DNA of 64,000 nucleotides from Roseitranquillus sediminis (GCF_016918935.1 NZ_JAFFOB010000006.1:62001-126000), one strand, 5' to 3'. Numbered from the stretch's first letter, positions 18,846 through 27,609 are shown. A program made the numbers and translations. The notes: a model not told the origin generated them from the letters alone.

Positions 18846-19010
18846 ATGCGACGCGCGATGATCTTCCTGGTGCTGGCCTTCGCGGTGGCACCACTGGCAT
18901 TCGGCGGCCTCGCGCCCGCCTTTGCGCCCATCGCGCTTCTGGGGTTCTTCCTCTTCATCGTGGTGTTTGTCGTGCTGATGGTGGTCGGGATCGTGCGCGG
19001 CAGGTGGTGA
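18846..19010 (+). CDS. Small membrane protein, unknown function
   Basis: A 54-residue hydrophobic protein with two predicted membrane spans ('IFLVLAFAVAPLAFGGLA' and 'LGFFLFIVVFVVLMVVGIV') and a basic C-terminal tail 'RGRW'. The ATG at 18846 follows GGAGGCG; a GTG at 18816 in the same frame is less likely. No family was recognised, although the plan resembles YtjA/DUF1328-type stress membrane peptides. It sits between topoisomerase IB and dps on the same strand. Coding is supported by the ribosome binding site and by the strongly hydrophobic composition. Confidence 0.6.
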   Translation: MRRAMIFLVLAFAVAPLAFGGLAPAFAPIALLGFFLFIVVFVVLMVVGIVRGRW

Positions 19011-19084
19011 CGCAGCGTCATGCATCCCGGCGGGAACCGATCCCGCCTGCCGCCGTTGTGCTGCCGAGCGAATTCGGGGGACAG

Positions 19085-19582
19085 ATGACCGACAGTTTGA
19101 AGGTCGTGCCGAGCGAGGACGAGGTTCGCACCGGCGTAACGGCAACGGCCGGCATCGCGACCGGCCTCGCGAACGTTCTGGCAGACACCTACCGCCTGCT
19201 CTTCAAGACGCACGGCTACCACTGGAATGTGGAGGGTCCGCTCTTCTACTCGATCCACAAGCTGACCGAGGAGCAGTACGAGGACATGTTCGCCGCGGCC
19301 GACGAGCTGGCCGAGCGGATCCGCGCTCTCGGGCACCTCGCGCCGATCCGCATGGCCGAGATCGTGGAGCGCTCGGTCATCGAGGACCCGACCGAGATGC
19401 CGAGCGCCGGGCGGATGGTCGAGGACCTCGCTCGCGACCACGAGCGGGTGGCGCATCGCCTCCACGCGCTGATCAAGCTGTCCGAGGACGAGCGTGACGA
19501 CGTCACCGCCGACCTCGCCGTTGAGAGATCGGCCTTCCACGAGAAGGCCGCATGGATGCTGCGAGCGATCGCAGCGCAGTAG
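19085..19582 (+). CDS. dps: Dps ferritin-like DNA protection / iron storage protein
   Basis: A 165-residue ferritin-fold protein that forms a dodecamer, oxidises Fe2+ with peroxide and shields DNA. The ferroxidase motif is visible in 'YRLLFKTHGYHWNVEGPLFYSIHKLTEEQYEDMF', read as His, Asp/Glu ligands spaced as in Dps (H in GYHWN, H in SIHK, Asp and Glu in EQYEDMFAAADE). The ATG at 19085 follows GGGGGAC. It is separated from topoisomerase IB by the small membrane gene. Expression is expected in stationary phase or oxidative stress; no operator was identified. Confidence 0.93.
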   Translation: MTDSLKVVPSEDEVRTGVTATAGIATGLANVLADTYRLLFKTHGYHWNVEGPLFYSIHKLTEEQYEDMFAAADELAERIRALGHLAPIRMAEIVERSVIEDPTEMPSAGRMVEDLARDHERVAHRLHALIKLSEDERDDVTADLAVERSAFHEKAAWMLRAIAAQ

Positions 19583-19689
19583 CGAGTAACGAGTGTCTGT
19601 GTGCCGGGTTGGGGCCTCGCCGCGTGGCGGGGCCTCAGTCGTTTGGGATAGGGTGATGCTGCCGCACAGCGCGGTCGGAGGGAGGATCA

Positions 19690-21258
19690 GTGGCGAGTCT
19701 GGAGGCGAAACGGAAGCAGATCGGCGAGGAGTGGCTGAGCTACCGCCTCTGCATCACGGCGGAGGAAGCCTTTCCGGAGTACGAGCGCCACTTCCTCTCG
19801 GCTCGTGAGGAGATCGTCGCGAGCTTCCGCATCTTCGACCCCTCCACCCGCCTGCGCTCGCCCGAGGGCCGCGCGATCGGCGAGACGTGGCGCGACCTGA
19901 TCGAGCACGTCCTCCGCAGCGGCGTGGAGATCACCCTCTACATCACCGACTTCGACGCCATCGCAGCGTCGAGCCTGCACCAGTGCACATGGCGGTCGAT
20001 CCGCGAGCTGAGCGCGGTTGCCGAGCTGGCGGGACCGGATGCCGCGCGCCTGCGACTCGTCGCGGCGGCGCATCCGGCTCGGGTCGGTCTCCTCCCGACC
20101 CTCGTGCTCTACCCCCGGCTCGTGCGCGAGCTGCAGCGGCGCGCCAGGGAGCTCGCGCGGCTGAGCCCCGAGCTACTGCGGACGGCCCTGCGGGACATGC
20201 CCTGCCTCGCCCCCTACATCCGCCAGACGGACAAGGGACCGCGGCCCGCCTACGGTTTTCCGCGCCTGATCCCGGCGTCGCACCACCAGAAGGTCGCCGT
20301 CTTCGACCGCAAGCGGATCACGCTCGGCGGCCTCGATCTCAACGAGCGGCGGTGGGACACCAAGGAACACCGCCAGCCGGCGGACGAGACCTGGCACGAC
20401 GTCCAGATCTTCCTCGACGATCCGGGGCGCGCCCGCGCCGCCGTCGAGCACATCCTGTCGCTGCAGCGGGTCACGGGCGGGATGATGGCGCCGCCGCGCA
20501 CGCCAGGCCTCCTGCGGACACTCTCGCGGCGGCGGCGCACCGGCTTCTTCCTGTCGCCGCACCGGCTGGTGCGCGAGATCAGCATGGCCCACCGGCGGCG
20601 GATCGCGACGTCGCGCAAGCTCATCTACATCGAGACCCAGTTCCTGCGCGACCTCAGGACGGCGCAGCGCCTCGCCCGCGCCGCGCGCAAGAACCCCGAT
20701 CTGAACCTCATCCTGATCATTCCCGCCGCGCCCGATGACCTCGCCTTCAACAAGCTGCGGCGCGCCGACGTGCGACTGGGCGAGTTCCTCCAGGCGCGCT
20801 GCCTCAGGATGCTGCGAAGCGCCTACGGGTCACGCGTGTTCATAGGCGCGCCAGTGCAGCCGCGGCGTTACTTCAGCGAGGGGCGCGACGCGCTCTGGGG
20901 CGGCCCGATCATCTATGTCCACTCCAAGGTCTCGGTGTTCGACGACGACGCGGCAATCGTCTCGTCGGCCAATCTCAACGGGCGCAGCCTCTACTGGGAC
21001 ACCGAGCTGGGGCTGGAGCTGACGCGCCCCGCCGACGTGCGGCACCTCAGGCGGCGCTGCTTCGAGCACTGGCTGCCGGAGGGCTCCGGCCCCGAGTTCT
21101 ACGACGCGGAGACGGCGCTCGAAAGCTGGCGCCGGCTGGCGGTCGACAACCTCTACAAGCCGCCGGAGGAGCGTCGCGGCTTCGTCCTGCCCTACGACCC
21201 GACGCCGGCGGACCGCTTCGGCCGCGACCTGCCCGCCGTTCCCGACGAGATCGTCTGA
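19690..21258 (+). CDS. Phospholipase D-like protein (two HKD motifs)
   Basis: A 522-residue member of the PLD superfamily. Two HxKxxxxD motifs are present: H199, K201, D206 in 'SHHQKVAVFDRKR' and H411, K413, D418 in 'VHSKVSVFDDDA', so both halves of the active site are intact. No signal peptide is apparent, so it is probably cytoplasmic or membrane associated. The enzyme could hydrolyse or transfer phosphatidyl groups or cleave another phosphodiester. The start is GTG 19690 with GGAGG just upstream. It is followed 58 bp later by the amidoligase gene, and the two are plausibly one operon. Substrate unknown. Confidence 0.85.
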   Translation: MASLEAKRKQIGEEWLSYRLCITAEEAFPEYERHFLSAREEIVASFRIFDPSTRLRSPEGRAIGETWRDLIEHVLRSGVEITLYITDFDAIAASSLHQCTWRSIRELSAVAELAGPDAARLRLVAAAHPARVGLLPTLVLYPRLVRELQRRARELARLSPELLRTALRDMPCLAPYIRQTDKGPRPAYGFPRLIPASHHQKVAVFDRKRITLGGLDLNERRWDTKEHRQPADETWHDVQIFLDDPGRARAAVEHILSLQRVTGGMMAPPRTPGLLRTLSRRRRTGFFLSPHRLVREISMAHRRRIATSRKLIYIETQFLRDLRTAQRLARAARKNPDLNLILIIPAAPDDLAFNKLRRADVRLGEFLQARCLRMLRSAYGSRVFIGAPVQPRRYFSEGRDALWGGPIIYVHSKVSVFDDDAAIVSSANLNGRSLYWDTELGLELTRPADVRHLRRRCFEHWLPEGSGPEFYDAETALESWRRLAVDNLYKPPEERRGFVLPYDPTPADRFGRDLPAVPDEIV

Positions 21259-21316
21259 GGCGGAAGGGCGGCTCGGCTCCGGAACCCGCTTGTGGCGGCG
21301 GCGTTGGCCACGGACC

Positions 21317-22300
21317 ATGAGCCGCCTCAGCGACAGCGTCCCGCGCGACCGCTTCCTCCCCTTGCCGAACGGCCGGAACGACAGCGGCAAGGCGCGCCGC
21401 GTCGGGGTCGAGATCGAGTTCGCCGGTCTCACCGAACGCGACGTCGGGGCACTGGTCCAGCGCCAGCTCGGCGGAGAGGTGGCCGACGCCGGACCCTTCG
21501 AGGTGATCGTGAGCGGTACTGCGCTGGGCGAGATCCGCTGCTTCCTCGACACCGCCTTCCGCAAGGGGCGCGGCAAAGGCCTTGGCCATCTGGGACTTGA
21601 GTTCGGGCGCGAGGTGATCCCGGTCGAGCTGACCACCGAGCCCCTGCCGGCCACCCGGCTCCCCGAACTCGACGCCCTGCGTGAGGCCCTGCGTGACGCC
21701 GGCGCGATCGGCAGCCGGCGCGGGCCGCTCCTCAGCTTCGGGATGCACCTCAACGTCGAGGTCGCCTCGGAGCGGGTCGAAAGCGTGCGGCCCGTGCTGA
21801 CCGCCTTTGCGCTCATTGAGGACTGGCTGCGGCTGGCTGACCCGATGAACGCCTCCCGGCGGCTGATGCCCTTCACCGATGCCTATCCGCGCCGCTTCGT
21901 GCGCGAGCTCCTGGCGCTGCCGCCCGGCGCGGAGATGGACGCGCTGGTCGCGCTCTACCTGCGGCTGACGCCGTCGCGGAACCGGGCGCTCGACATGCTG
22001 CCGCTCTTCCGCCATCTCCGGCCCGCGCAGGTGGCGTCGGCGGCGCACAATCTCGCCGCGGTCGCGCCGCGCCCCGCTTGGCACTACCGCCTTCCCGACA
22101 GCCGGGTGGACGAGGCGGACTGGACCATCGCCTACGAGTGGAACCGCTGGGTCATGGTCGAGCGGGTGGCCGCGCGACCCGACCTGCTCGCGCACCTCGC
22201 CGACGAATGGGCGCGGCACGACACGCCCGCCGCGCGCCACGCCTGGTGCGAGCAGGTCGACGCGATCCTGACCGAAGCCCTGCCCGAGCCTGGGCGATGA
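21317..22300 (+). CDS. Putative amidoligase (PF12224-type, glutamine-synthetase fold)
   Basis: A 327-residue protein resembling the Amidoligase_2 family, predicted from fold analysis to form an amide bond between a carboxylate and an amine by an ATP-dependent mechanism. The N-terminal 'RRVGVEIEFAGLTERDV' is the typical GVEIE start of the family, in which Glu residues bind metal. A second conserved region is 'FGREVIPVELTTEPLP', and 'GPLLSFGMHLNVEV' carries a likely active-site His. The ATG at 21317 is taken; the stop overlaps the next start (ATGA). Its coupling to a class-I amidotransferase-like gene is a known arrangement for this family. The amide product is unknown. Confidence 0.75.
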   Translation: MSRLSDSVPRDRFLPLPNGRNDSGKARRVGVEIEFAGLTERDVGALVQRQLGGEVADAGPFEVIVSGTALGEIRCFLDTAFRKGRGKGLGHLGLEFGREVIPVELTTEPLPATRLPELDALREALRDAGAIGSRRGPLLSFGMHLNVEVASERVESVRPVLTAFALIEDWLRLADPMNASRRLMPFTDAYPRRFVRELLALPPGAEMDALVALYLRLTPSRNRALDMLPLFRHLRPAQVASAAHNLAAVAPRPAWHYRLPDSRVDEADWTIAYEWNRWVMVERVAARPDLLAHLADEWARHDTPAARHAWCEQVDAILTEALPEPGR

Positions 22301-23052
22301 GGCGGCACGCGACGCGCCCGGTGATCGGCGTCACCACCTCGCGCCGCTCCGGCTGGCGGATCTTTCCGCTGGTCCGGTTCAACGTGTGGCTCGCCGGCGG
22401 GCGCGCGGTGCGCTGGGTCGCGGGGCGCGACGCCGACATGGCGCAGGTCGACGGCATCATCATCGGCGGCGGCGACGACATCTCGCCCGACCTCTACGGC
22501 GGCCGGATCGTTACCTCCGCCCGGCTCGACCCCGACCGCGACGCGCTGGAGCGGCGGCTCGTCTGCGAGGCGTTCGACCAGAACAAGCCGATCCTCGGGA
22601 TCTGCCGCGGCAGCCAGATGATGAACGTGGCCCTCGGCGGCTCGCTGCACCAGGACGCCTACGGCGTCTACACCGCCTCTCGGCGCTACTGGACAATCCT
22701 GCCGCGCAAGACCGTATGCCTCGAGCCCGGCACCCGGCTGATCGGGCTGACAGGCGGCAAGCCGATGAAGATCAACGCCCTGCACAGCCAGGCGGTCGAC
22801 CGGCTGGGGCGCGGGATGCGCGTCGCCGCGCGCGACACGGGCGGCATGATCCAGGCGGTGGAGCGCGAGCGTGACCCCTTCGCGCTGGGCGTGCAGTGGC
22901 ACCCCGAGCACCTGTTCTACGCACGGCGCCAGCGCGCTATCTTCGCCGGGCTCGTCGCCGCGGCGGCGGCGGCGCACGAGCATCGCTCGCAGGTCGGCGC
23001 GGTGTCACGCGCGGCGGACAATCTCGCCGCCGGCCGCGCGGTGCTCGACTAG
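22297..23052 (+). CDS. Class-I glutamine amidotransferase-like hydrolase (gamma-glutamyl-GABA hydrolase PuuD/peptidase C26 family)
   Basis: A 251-residue C26-family protein with an intact triad: nucleophile C103 in 'GICRGSQ', H202 and E204 in 'VQWHPEH'. PuuD-type enzymes hydrolyse gamma-glutamyl amides. The ATG is inside the ATGA overlap with the amidoligase stop, so synthesis of both proteins is coupled. The pair suggests that one enzyme makes an amide and the other trims or hydrolyses it. The stop overlaps that of the convergent PRC-barrel gene by two bases. The family match is good, but a role different from polyamine breakdown is likely because no other puu genes are near. Confidence 0.85.
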   Translation: MRRHATRPVIGVTTSRRSGWRIFPLVRFNVWLAGGRAVRWVAGRDADMAQVDGIIIGGGDDISPDLYGGRIVTSARLDPDRDALERRLVCEAFDQNKPILGICRGSQMMNVALGGSLHQDAYGVYTASRRYWTILPRKTVCLEPGTRLIGLTGGKPMKINALHSQAVDRLGRGMRVAARDTGGMIQAVERERDPFALGVQWHPEHLFYARRQRAIFAGLVAAAAAAHEHRSQVGAVSRAADNLAAGRAVLD

Positions 23053-23693
23053 ACCTCAGGCAGCGCTCCGAGGCGCGCCCGGTCGAGGTCGAGCACCGTG
23101 TATTCTCCCTCTTCGGGCATGTGGTGCAGCGCGCTCCACGGCACCCGCCGCCCGTTGACCAGGAAAGCGTTGATGGTCAGCGTCTGCGGGTCGATCGCCA
23201 GGTCGTCGAGCCGGCCGAGCAGGCCGTCCTCGCCGAACACCTCGCCGCCGATCCGGCGTGTCGCCCGCTCGAGCCGGTTCATCCGCGGATCGGCCGGCTC
23301 CGGCGGCGTCGGCTCTTCAGCCTCTCCACCTGCATCTGCGTAGGCCGCGTACATCAGGAGCGGCGAGGTCGTGTATCCGAACGGCCCGGTGATGATCGGC
23401 GGCCAGGCTTCCAGCGCCAGCGGCGGCCGCTCCGGCTCGTGCCGCCACACCGGCGCGCTCTCGATCTCGTCGGCGTCGACCGCCACCTCCCACGTCGCCT
23501 CGTCATCGGCGGGCGGCGAGAACCGACCGATCGCGACGAGGATCTCCTTGCGCTTGAACACCGACCCGGTGGCGAGCGCGACGTAGCGCAGATGCCCGGT
23601 CCTCTCGTGAAAGAAGATTTCGGTCACGCGCATCGCGTCGCCGTTCGACTTCGCCACCGCCTTGCGGCCCAAGAGGTTCTTGATCGTGATCAT
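23049..23693 (-). CDS. PRC-barrel domain protein
   Basis: A 214-residue protein with two PRC-barrel-like segments: an N-terminal one starting 'KNLLGRKAVAKSNGDAMRV' and a C-terminal one around 'LDDLAIDPQTLTINAFLVNG' followed by 'RVPWSALHHM'. The middle is a proline-rich linker. PRC barrels occur in photosynthetic reaction centre H subunits and in RimM, and as stand-alone proteins of unknown role in alphaproteobacteria, where they are often stress induced. The ATG at 23693 is chosen because it directly starts the domain. Convergent with the PuuD-like gene and divergent from serC. No function can be assigned. Confidence 0.75.
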   Translation of the reverse strand: MITIKNLLGRKAVAKSNGDAMRVTEIFFHERTGHLRYVALATGSVFKRKEILVAIGRFSPPADDEATWEVAVDADEIESAPVWRHEPERPPLALEAWPPIITGPFGYTTSPLLMYAAYADAGGEAEEPTPPEPADPRMNRLERATRRIGGEVFGEDGLLGRLDDLAIDPQTLTINAFLVNGRRVPWSALHHMPEEGEYTVLDLDRARLGALPEV

Positions 23694-23850
23694 CGCCGCT
23701 CCCTTGCCGGTGGGAAACCCGGGCGCCGGCCCGCAGGTTCCTGCGCCGCCCCGCGCGACCGGGCAGGAGCGCCACGTTACCAACCCCTCTGCGCGCGGCA
23801 AGCCGGTCGCCCCCGATCCCTTCGCGAGAAGCGCGCCTGCTATTGCCTTT

Positions 23851-23902
23851 CCCGCGGCTGTTCCTTAGAGGCAGCCGCGGGACACCCCTCCCCAACGAGG
23901 GG
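23851..23902 (+). promoter_or_regulatory. Candidate serC leader RNA (two tandem hairpins)
   Basis: The region just before serC contains two perfect inverted repeats in tandem. The first is CCCGCGGCTG (23851-23860) with CAGCCGCGGG (23872-23881), a 10-bp stem with an 11-base loop. The second is CCCCTC (23885-23890) with GAGGGG (23897-23902). Serine-biosynthesis genes of many alphaproteobacteria carry a conserved structured leader, the serC RNA motif, and this arrangement is compatible with it. Assignment to that motif is by position and hairpin layout only. It ends 20 bases before the serC ATG, so it could control translation or termination. Confidence 0.5.
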
Positions 23903-23922
23903 CGAATATCTGTAAGGATACC

Positions 23923-25080
23923 ATGACGAACCCGACGAAACCGGCCGCGCGGCCGGGCAATCCGCGCTTTTCCTCCGGCCCCTGCGCCAAGCCCCCCACC
24001 TTCACGCTCGACTCTCTCTCGGATGCGCCGCTCGGCCGCTCGCACCGCGCCGGCGTCGGCAAGGCGAAGCTGAAGCAGGCGATCGACGAGACGCGCGCGG
24101 TGCTTGGCGTGCCGGACGACTATCGCATCGGCATCGTTCCCGCCTCGGACACCGGCGCGGTCGAGATGGCGATGTGGTCGCTCCTCGGCCAGCGCCCGGT
24201 CGAGATGCTGGCGTGGGAGAGCTTCGGCGCGGGCTGGATCACCGACGCCGTCAAGCAGCTCAAGCTCGACGCGACGGTGCGCGAGGCGGACTACGGGCAG
24301 ATCGTCGACCTCGCCGAGGTCGACTGGAACGCCGACGTCGTCTTCACCTGGAACGGCACGACCTCCGGCGTGCGCGTGCCGAACGGCGACGCGATCCCGG
24401 CCGACCGCCAGGGCCTCACGATCTGCGACGCCACCAGCGCGGCCTTCGCGCAGGAGCTGCCCTGGGACAAGCTCGATGTCGTCACCTTCTCCTGGCAAAA
24501 GGTGCTGGGCGGCGAGGCGGCCCACGGGATGCTGATCCTGAGCCCCCGCGCGGTCGAGCGGCTGGAGAGCTACACGCCCGCCTGGCCGCTGCCCAAGATC
24601 TTCCGCCTGACCAAGGGCGGCAAGCTTATCGAAGGCATCTTCAGGGGCGAGACGATCAACACGCCGTCGATGCTCTGCGTCGAAGACTACCTGCAGGCGC
24701 TCGCCTGGGCCCGCTCGGTCGGCGGCCTCGAGGGGCTGATCGCCCGCGCCGATGCCAACACCGCCGTCATCGACCGGTTCGTGCAGTACCACGACTGGAT
24801 CGACTTCCTCGCCGAGGACGCGGCGATCCGCTCGAACACCTCGGTCTGCCTCAAGTTCACCGACGCGCGCATCGCCGACGGCGCGGCCTTCGCCAAGGCG
24901 GTCGCGAAGCGGCTCGAGGCCGAGGGCGTCGCCTATGACGTCGGTGCCTATCGCGACGCGCCGCCGGGCCTTCGCATCTGGTGCGGCGCCACGGTCGAGA
25001 CGAGCGATCTCGAGGCGCTGATGCCGTGGCTCGAATGGGCGTTCGAGGCCGAGCTCGAGGCCTTGTCCAAGGCCGCCTGA
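23923..25080 (+). CDS. serC: Phosphoserine aminotransferase
   Basis: PLP enzyme converting 3-phosphohydroxypyruvate and glutamate to phosphoserine in serine biosynthesis; it may also act in pyridoxine synthesis. The 385-residue protein belongs to the class-V fold subgroup found in alphaproteobacteria. The PLP-binding Lys is K193 in '[11 protein letters not shown]', with 'GTTSGV' and 'CDATSAAFA' forming the cofactor pocket. The ATG at 23923 follows AAGGA. It is the first gene of a serC-serA pair separated by 78 bases carrying inverted repeats. Both enzymes are needed for the same pathway, so co-regulation is expected. Confidence 0.96.
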   Translation: MTNPTKPAARPGNPRFSSGPCAKPPTFTLDSLSDAPLGRSHRAGVGKAKLKQAIDETRAVLGVPDDYRIGIVPASDTGAVEMAMWSLLGQRPVEMLAWESFGAGWITDAVKQLKLDATVREADYGQIVDLAEVDWNADVVFTWNGTTSGVRVPNGDAIPADRQGLTICDATSAAFAQELPWDKLDVVTFSWQKVLGGEAAHGMLILSPRAVERLESYTPAWPLPKIFRLTKGGKLIEGIFRGETINTPSMLCVEDYLQALAWARSVGGLEGLIARADANTAVIDRFVQYHDWIDFLAEDAAIRSNTSVCLKFTDARIADGAAFAKAVAKRLEAEGVAYDVGAYRDAPPGLRIWCGATVETSDLEALMPWLEWAFEAELEALSKAA

Positions 25081-25089
25081 ACGGCCCCA

Positions 25090-25143
25090 GGTCTTGCAAG
25101 AACTTGCAAGACCGTCCCCGAAATCTTGCAAGTATTTACAAGA
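25090..25143. promoter_or_regulatory. Perfect 11-bp inverted repeat and imperfect copy upstream of serA
   Basis: GGTCTTGCAAG at 25090-25100 and CTTGCAAGACC at 25103-25113 form a perfect 11-bp inverted repeat around two A bases. A second, imperfect dyad follows (TCTTGCAAG at 25124-25132 with TTTACAAGA at 25135-25143). The 8-base palindrome CTTGCAAG thus occurs three times in 43 bases. The layout suggests an operator for a dimeric regulator of serA or of the serC-serA unit, rather than a terminator, because the loops are very short and no T-run follows. The regulator is not identifiable from the sequence. Confidence 0.5.
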
Positions 25144-25158
25144 ACAGGAGTGCGCGAC

Positions 25159-26754
25159 ATGGCGCCCAGGGTTCTCGTCTCGGACAAGCTCTCCGAGACC
25201 GCCGTGCAGATCTTCCGCGACCGCGGCATCGACGTGACGTTCGACCCAAGCATCGGGAAGGACAAGGAAAAGCTGCTCGAGGTGATCGGCGATTATGACG
25301 GCCTCGCGATCCGCTCGGCCACCAAGGTGACCGAGAAGGTGCTGGAAAAGGCAAGCAATCTCAAGGTGATCGGCCGCGCCGGCATCGGCGTCGACAACGT
25401 CGACATCGCGGCGGCCTCGAAGCGCGGCGTGATCGTGATGAACACCCCCTTCGGCAACTCGATCACCACCGCCGAGCACGCCATCGCGATGATGTTCGCC
25501 GTGGCGCGCCAGATCCCTGCCGCGAACGCCTCAACCCACGAGGGACGTTGGGAAAAATCGCGCTTCATGGGGGTGGAGCTGACCGGAAAGACGCTCGGTG
25601 TCATCGGCGCCGGCAACATCGGCGGCATCGTCTGCGAACGCGCCGTCGGCCTCCACATGAAGGTTATCGCCTACGACCCGTTCCTCAGCGAGGAGCGCGC
25701 AGCGCATCTGGGCGTGACCAAGGTGGAGCTCGACGAGCTGCTGAAGCGCAGCGATTTCATCACCTTGCACGTCCCGCTGACCGACCGGACGCGGAACATA
25801 CTGTCGAGGGAGAATATTGCGAAGCTGAAGAAGGGCGCCCGGATCGTGAACTGCGCCCGCGGCGGCCTCGTCGACGAGGCGGCGCTGGCCGAGGCGCTGA
25901 GGGAGGGCCGCGTGGCAGGCGCCGCCTTCGACGTCTTCGCCGAGGAGCCGGCGACGGCCAGCCCCTTGTTCGGGCTGGACAATGTCGTCGTTACTCCGCA
26001 TCTCGGCGCGGCGACGACCGAGGCGCAGGAGAATGTGGCGCTGCAGGTGGCCGAGCAGATGTCGGACTATCTGCTGACGGGCGCGGTCTCGAACGCGCTC
26101 AACATGCCGTCCGTCACCGCCGAGGAGGCGAAGGTGATGGGACCGTGGGTCAAGCTCGCCCAGCACCTTGGCGCCTTCGTCGGCCAGCTGACCGAGGAGC
26201 CGATCGAGGAGATCAACCTCACCTACGACGGTGTCGCGGCCGAGATGAACACCGCCGCGCTGAACGCGGCGGCGATCGCGGGGATCATGAAGGCGCAGAA
26301 CCCCGAGGTGAACATGGTCTCGGCTCCGGTGATGGCGAAGGAGCGGGGAGTCGAGATCTCGACGACCACGCAGGACCAGACCGGCGTCTTCGAGGGCTAC
26401 ATCAAGCTGACGGTCAAGACGCCCGAGCGCGAGCGCTCGATCGCGGGCACCGTCTTTTCGGATGGCAAGCCGCGCTTCATCCAGATCAAGGGCGTCAACA
26501 TCGATGCCGAGATCGGCGAGCACATGCTCTACACGACCAACTGGGACGTGCCGGGCATCATCGGCACGCTGGGTGCGACGCTGGGCGACAACGGCGTCAA
26601 CATCGCCAACTTCACGCTGGGCCGAACCGAAAAGGGGCACAACGCCATCGCGTTGCTCTATGTCGACGACCGGGTGCCGGAGTCGGTGCTGGACAAGCTG
26701 CGGGCGACGGGCAAGTTCCAGCAGGTGCGGCCGCTGCAGTTCGACGTGGTCTGA
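25159..26754 (+). CDS. serA: D-3-phosphoglycerate dehydrogenase
   Basis: Catalyses the first step of serine biosynthesis, oxidising 3-phosphoglycerate with NAD. The 531-residue length matches the long alphaproteobacterial form. The Rossmann motif GAGNIG is at residues 150-155, the Arg of the substrate site is in 'NCARGGLVDE', a Glu is in 'DVFAEEPAT', and the catalytic His is in 'TPHLGAATTEAQ' (about residue 285). The long C-terminal part contains the intervening domain and an ACT domain ('YTTNWDVPGIIGTLGATLG'), which normally senses serine. The ATG at 25159 with AGGAG nine bases upstream is chosen over an upstream GTG-type start. Confidence 0.97.
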   Translation: MAPRVLVSDKLSETAVQIFRDRGIDVTFDPSIGKDKEKLLEVIGDYDGLAIRSATKVTEKVLEKASNLKVIGRAGIGVDNVDIAAASKRGVIVMNTPFGNSITTAEHAIAMMFAVARQIPAANASTHEGRWEKSRFMGVELTGKTLGVIGAGNIGGIVCERAVGLHMKVIAYDPFLSEERAAHLGVTKVELDELLKRSDFITLHVPLTDRTRNILSRENIAKLKKGARIVNCARGGLVDEAALAEALREGRVAGAAFDVFAEEPATASPLFGLDNVVVTPHLGAATTEAQENVALQVAEQMSDYLLTGAVSNALNMPSVTAEEAKVMGPWVKLAQHLGAFVGQLTEEPIEEINLTYDGVAAEMNTAALNAAAIAGIMKAQNPEVNMVSAPVMAKERGVEISTTTQDQTGVFEGYIKLTVKTPERERSIAGTVFSDGKPRFIQIKGVNIDAEIGEHMLYTTNWDVPGIIGTLGATLGDNGVNIANFTLGRTEKGHNAIALLYVDDRVPESVLDKLRATGKFQQVRPLQFDVV

Positions 26755-26769
26755 CGCCTGCCGAGCGGA

Positions 26770-26794
26770 GACGCCGCCCTGTCGGGGCGGCGTC
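26770..26794 (+). terminator. Rho-independent-like terminator after serA
   Basis: GACGCCGCCC (26770-26779) and GGGCGGCGTC (26785-26794) form a perfect 10-bp stem with a 5-base loop, 15 bases after the serA stop. A second perfect 8-bp inverted repeat, GCGGCGCC (26809-26816) and GGCGCCGC (26821-26828), follows. The T-run is weak, only a CTTC. Strong stem and position support a terminator for the serC-serA unit. Confidence 0.7.
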
Positions 26795-26874
26795 GCATCT
26801 TCACTGGAGCGGCGCCATTCGGCGCCGCGGCGCGCCTCCGGCGCAGAGGCGCATGAACGACGTGAGGAGGCCAG

Positions 26875-27609
26875 GTGACCATCTACGCAATTCCCGACGT
26901 GCACGGACACCTCGACAAGCTCGAGCGCGCGCACGCGCTCATCGCGGCGGATCGGGTTCGGGAAGGCGCATCGAAGGCGCCGGTGGTGCATCTGGGAGAC
27001 CTCAACGACCGCGGTCCCGACACCCGCGGCGTGATCGACCGGCTGGTCGGTGGCATCGGCGCGGGCGAGCCTTGGATCGTGCTCATGGGCAACCACGACC
27101 GGATGTTCCGAAACTTCCTGCGTGCGGAACGCCTCGGTGATGCGGGGCGCGACGACGACGCGTACTGGCTGCATCCCGCCCTGGGTGGAGTCGAGACGCT
27201 CGCGAGCTATGGCGTGCGCGCGCGGGGGCGGCGGCTGGCGGAGGTGAAGCGGGACGCGGCGGCGGCGGTGCCCGAGGCGCACCGGGTCTTTCTCGAGGCG
27301 CGGCCGCTCTGGCACGTGACGGAAGAGCTGGTCTTCGTCCATGCCGGAATCCGCCCGGGGGTGCCGCTCGAGGCGCAGACCGAGGAGGATCTCGTCTGGA
27401 TCCGCGAGCCGTTTCTTTATGACCTGCACGACCACGGGCGGCTGGTCGTCCATGGCCACACGCCGGTGCGGGAGCCGGAGCATCACGGCAACCGTGTCGC
27501 GCTGGATGCGGGTGCCGCGTTCGGCGGTCCGCTGGTGGCAGCCGTCTTCGAAGGACGGCAGTGCTGGCTGCTCGGCCCGCGCGGTCGCGAGCCGCTGCGG
27601 CCCTTCTGA
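26875..27609 (+). CDS. Metallophosphoesterase (serine/threonine protein phosphatase-like)
   Basis: A 244-residue calcineurin-like phosphoesterase. The metal and catalytic motifs are all present in order: 'IPDVHGHLDKL' (DxH), 'GDLNDRGPDTRG' (GDxxDRG), 'LMGNHDRMF' (GNHD), 'VFVHAGIRPG' and 'VVHGHTPVREP' (GHTP). This set is typical of PrpA/ApaH-like bacterial PPP phosphatases. The start is GTG 26875, with AGG just upstream. Possible substrates are phosphoproteins or small nucleotides; this cannot be resolved. It follows the serA terminator and precedes the convergent DUF2783 gene by only a few bases. Confidence 0.9.
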   Translation: MTIYAIPDVHGHLDKLERAHALIAADRVREGASKAPVVHLGDLNDRGPDTRGVIDRLVGGIGAGEPWIVLMGNHDRMFRNFLRAERLGDAGRDDDAYWLHPALGGVETLASYGVRARGRRLAEVKRDAAAAVPEAHRVFLEARPLWHVTEELVFVHAGIRPGVPLEAQTEEDLVWIREPFLYDLHDHGRLVVHGHTPVREPEHHGNRVALDAGAAFGGPLVAAVFEGRQCWLLGPRGREPLRPF

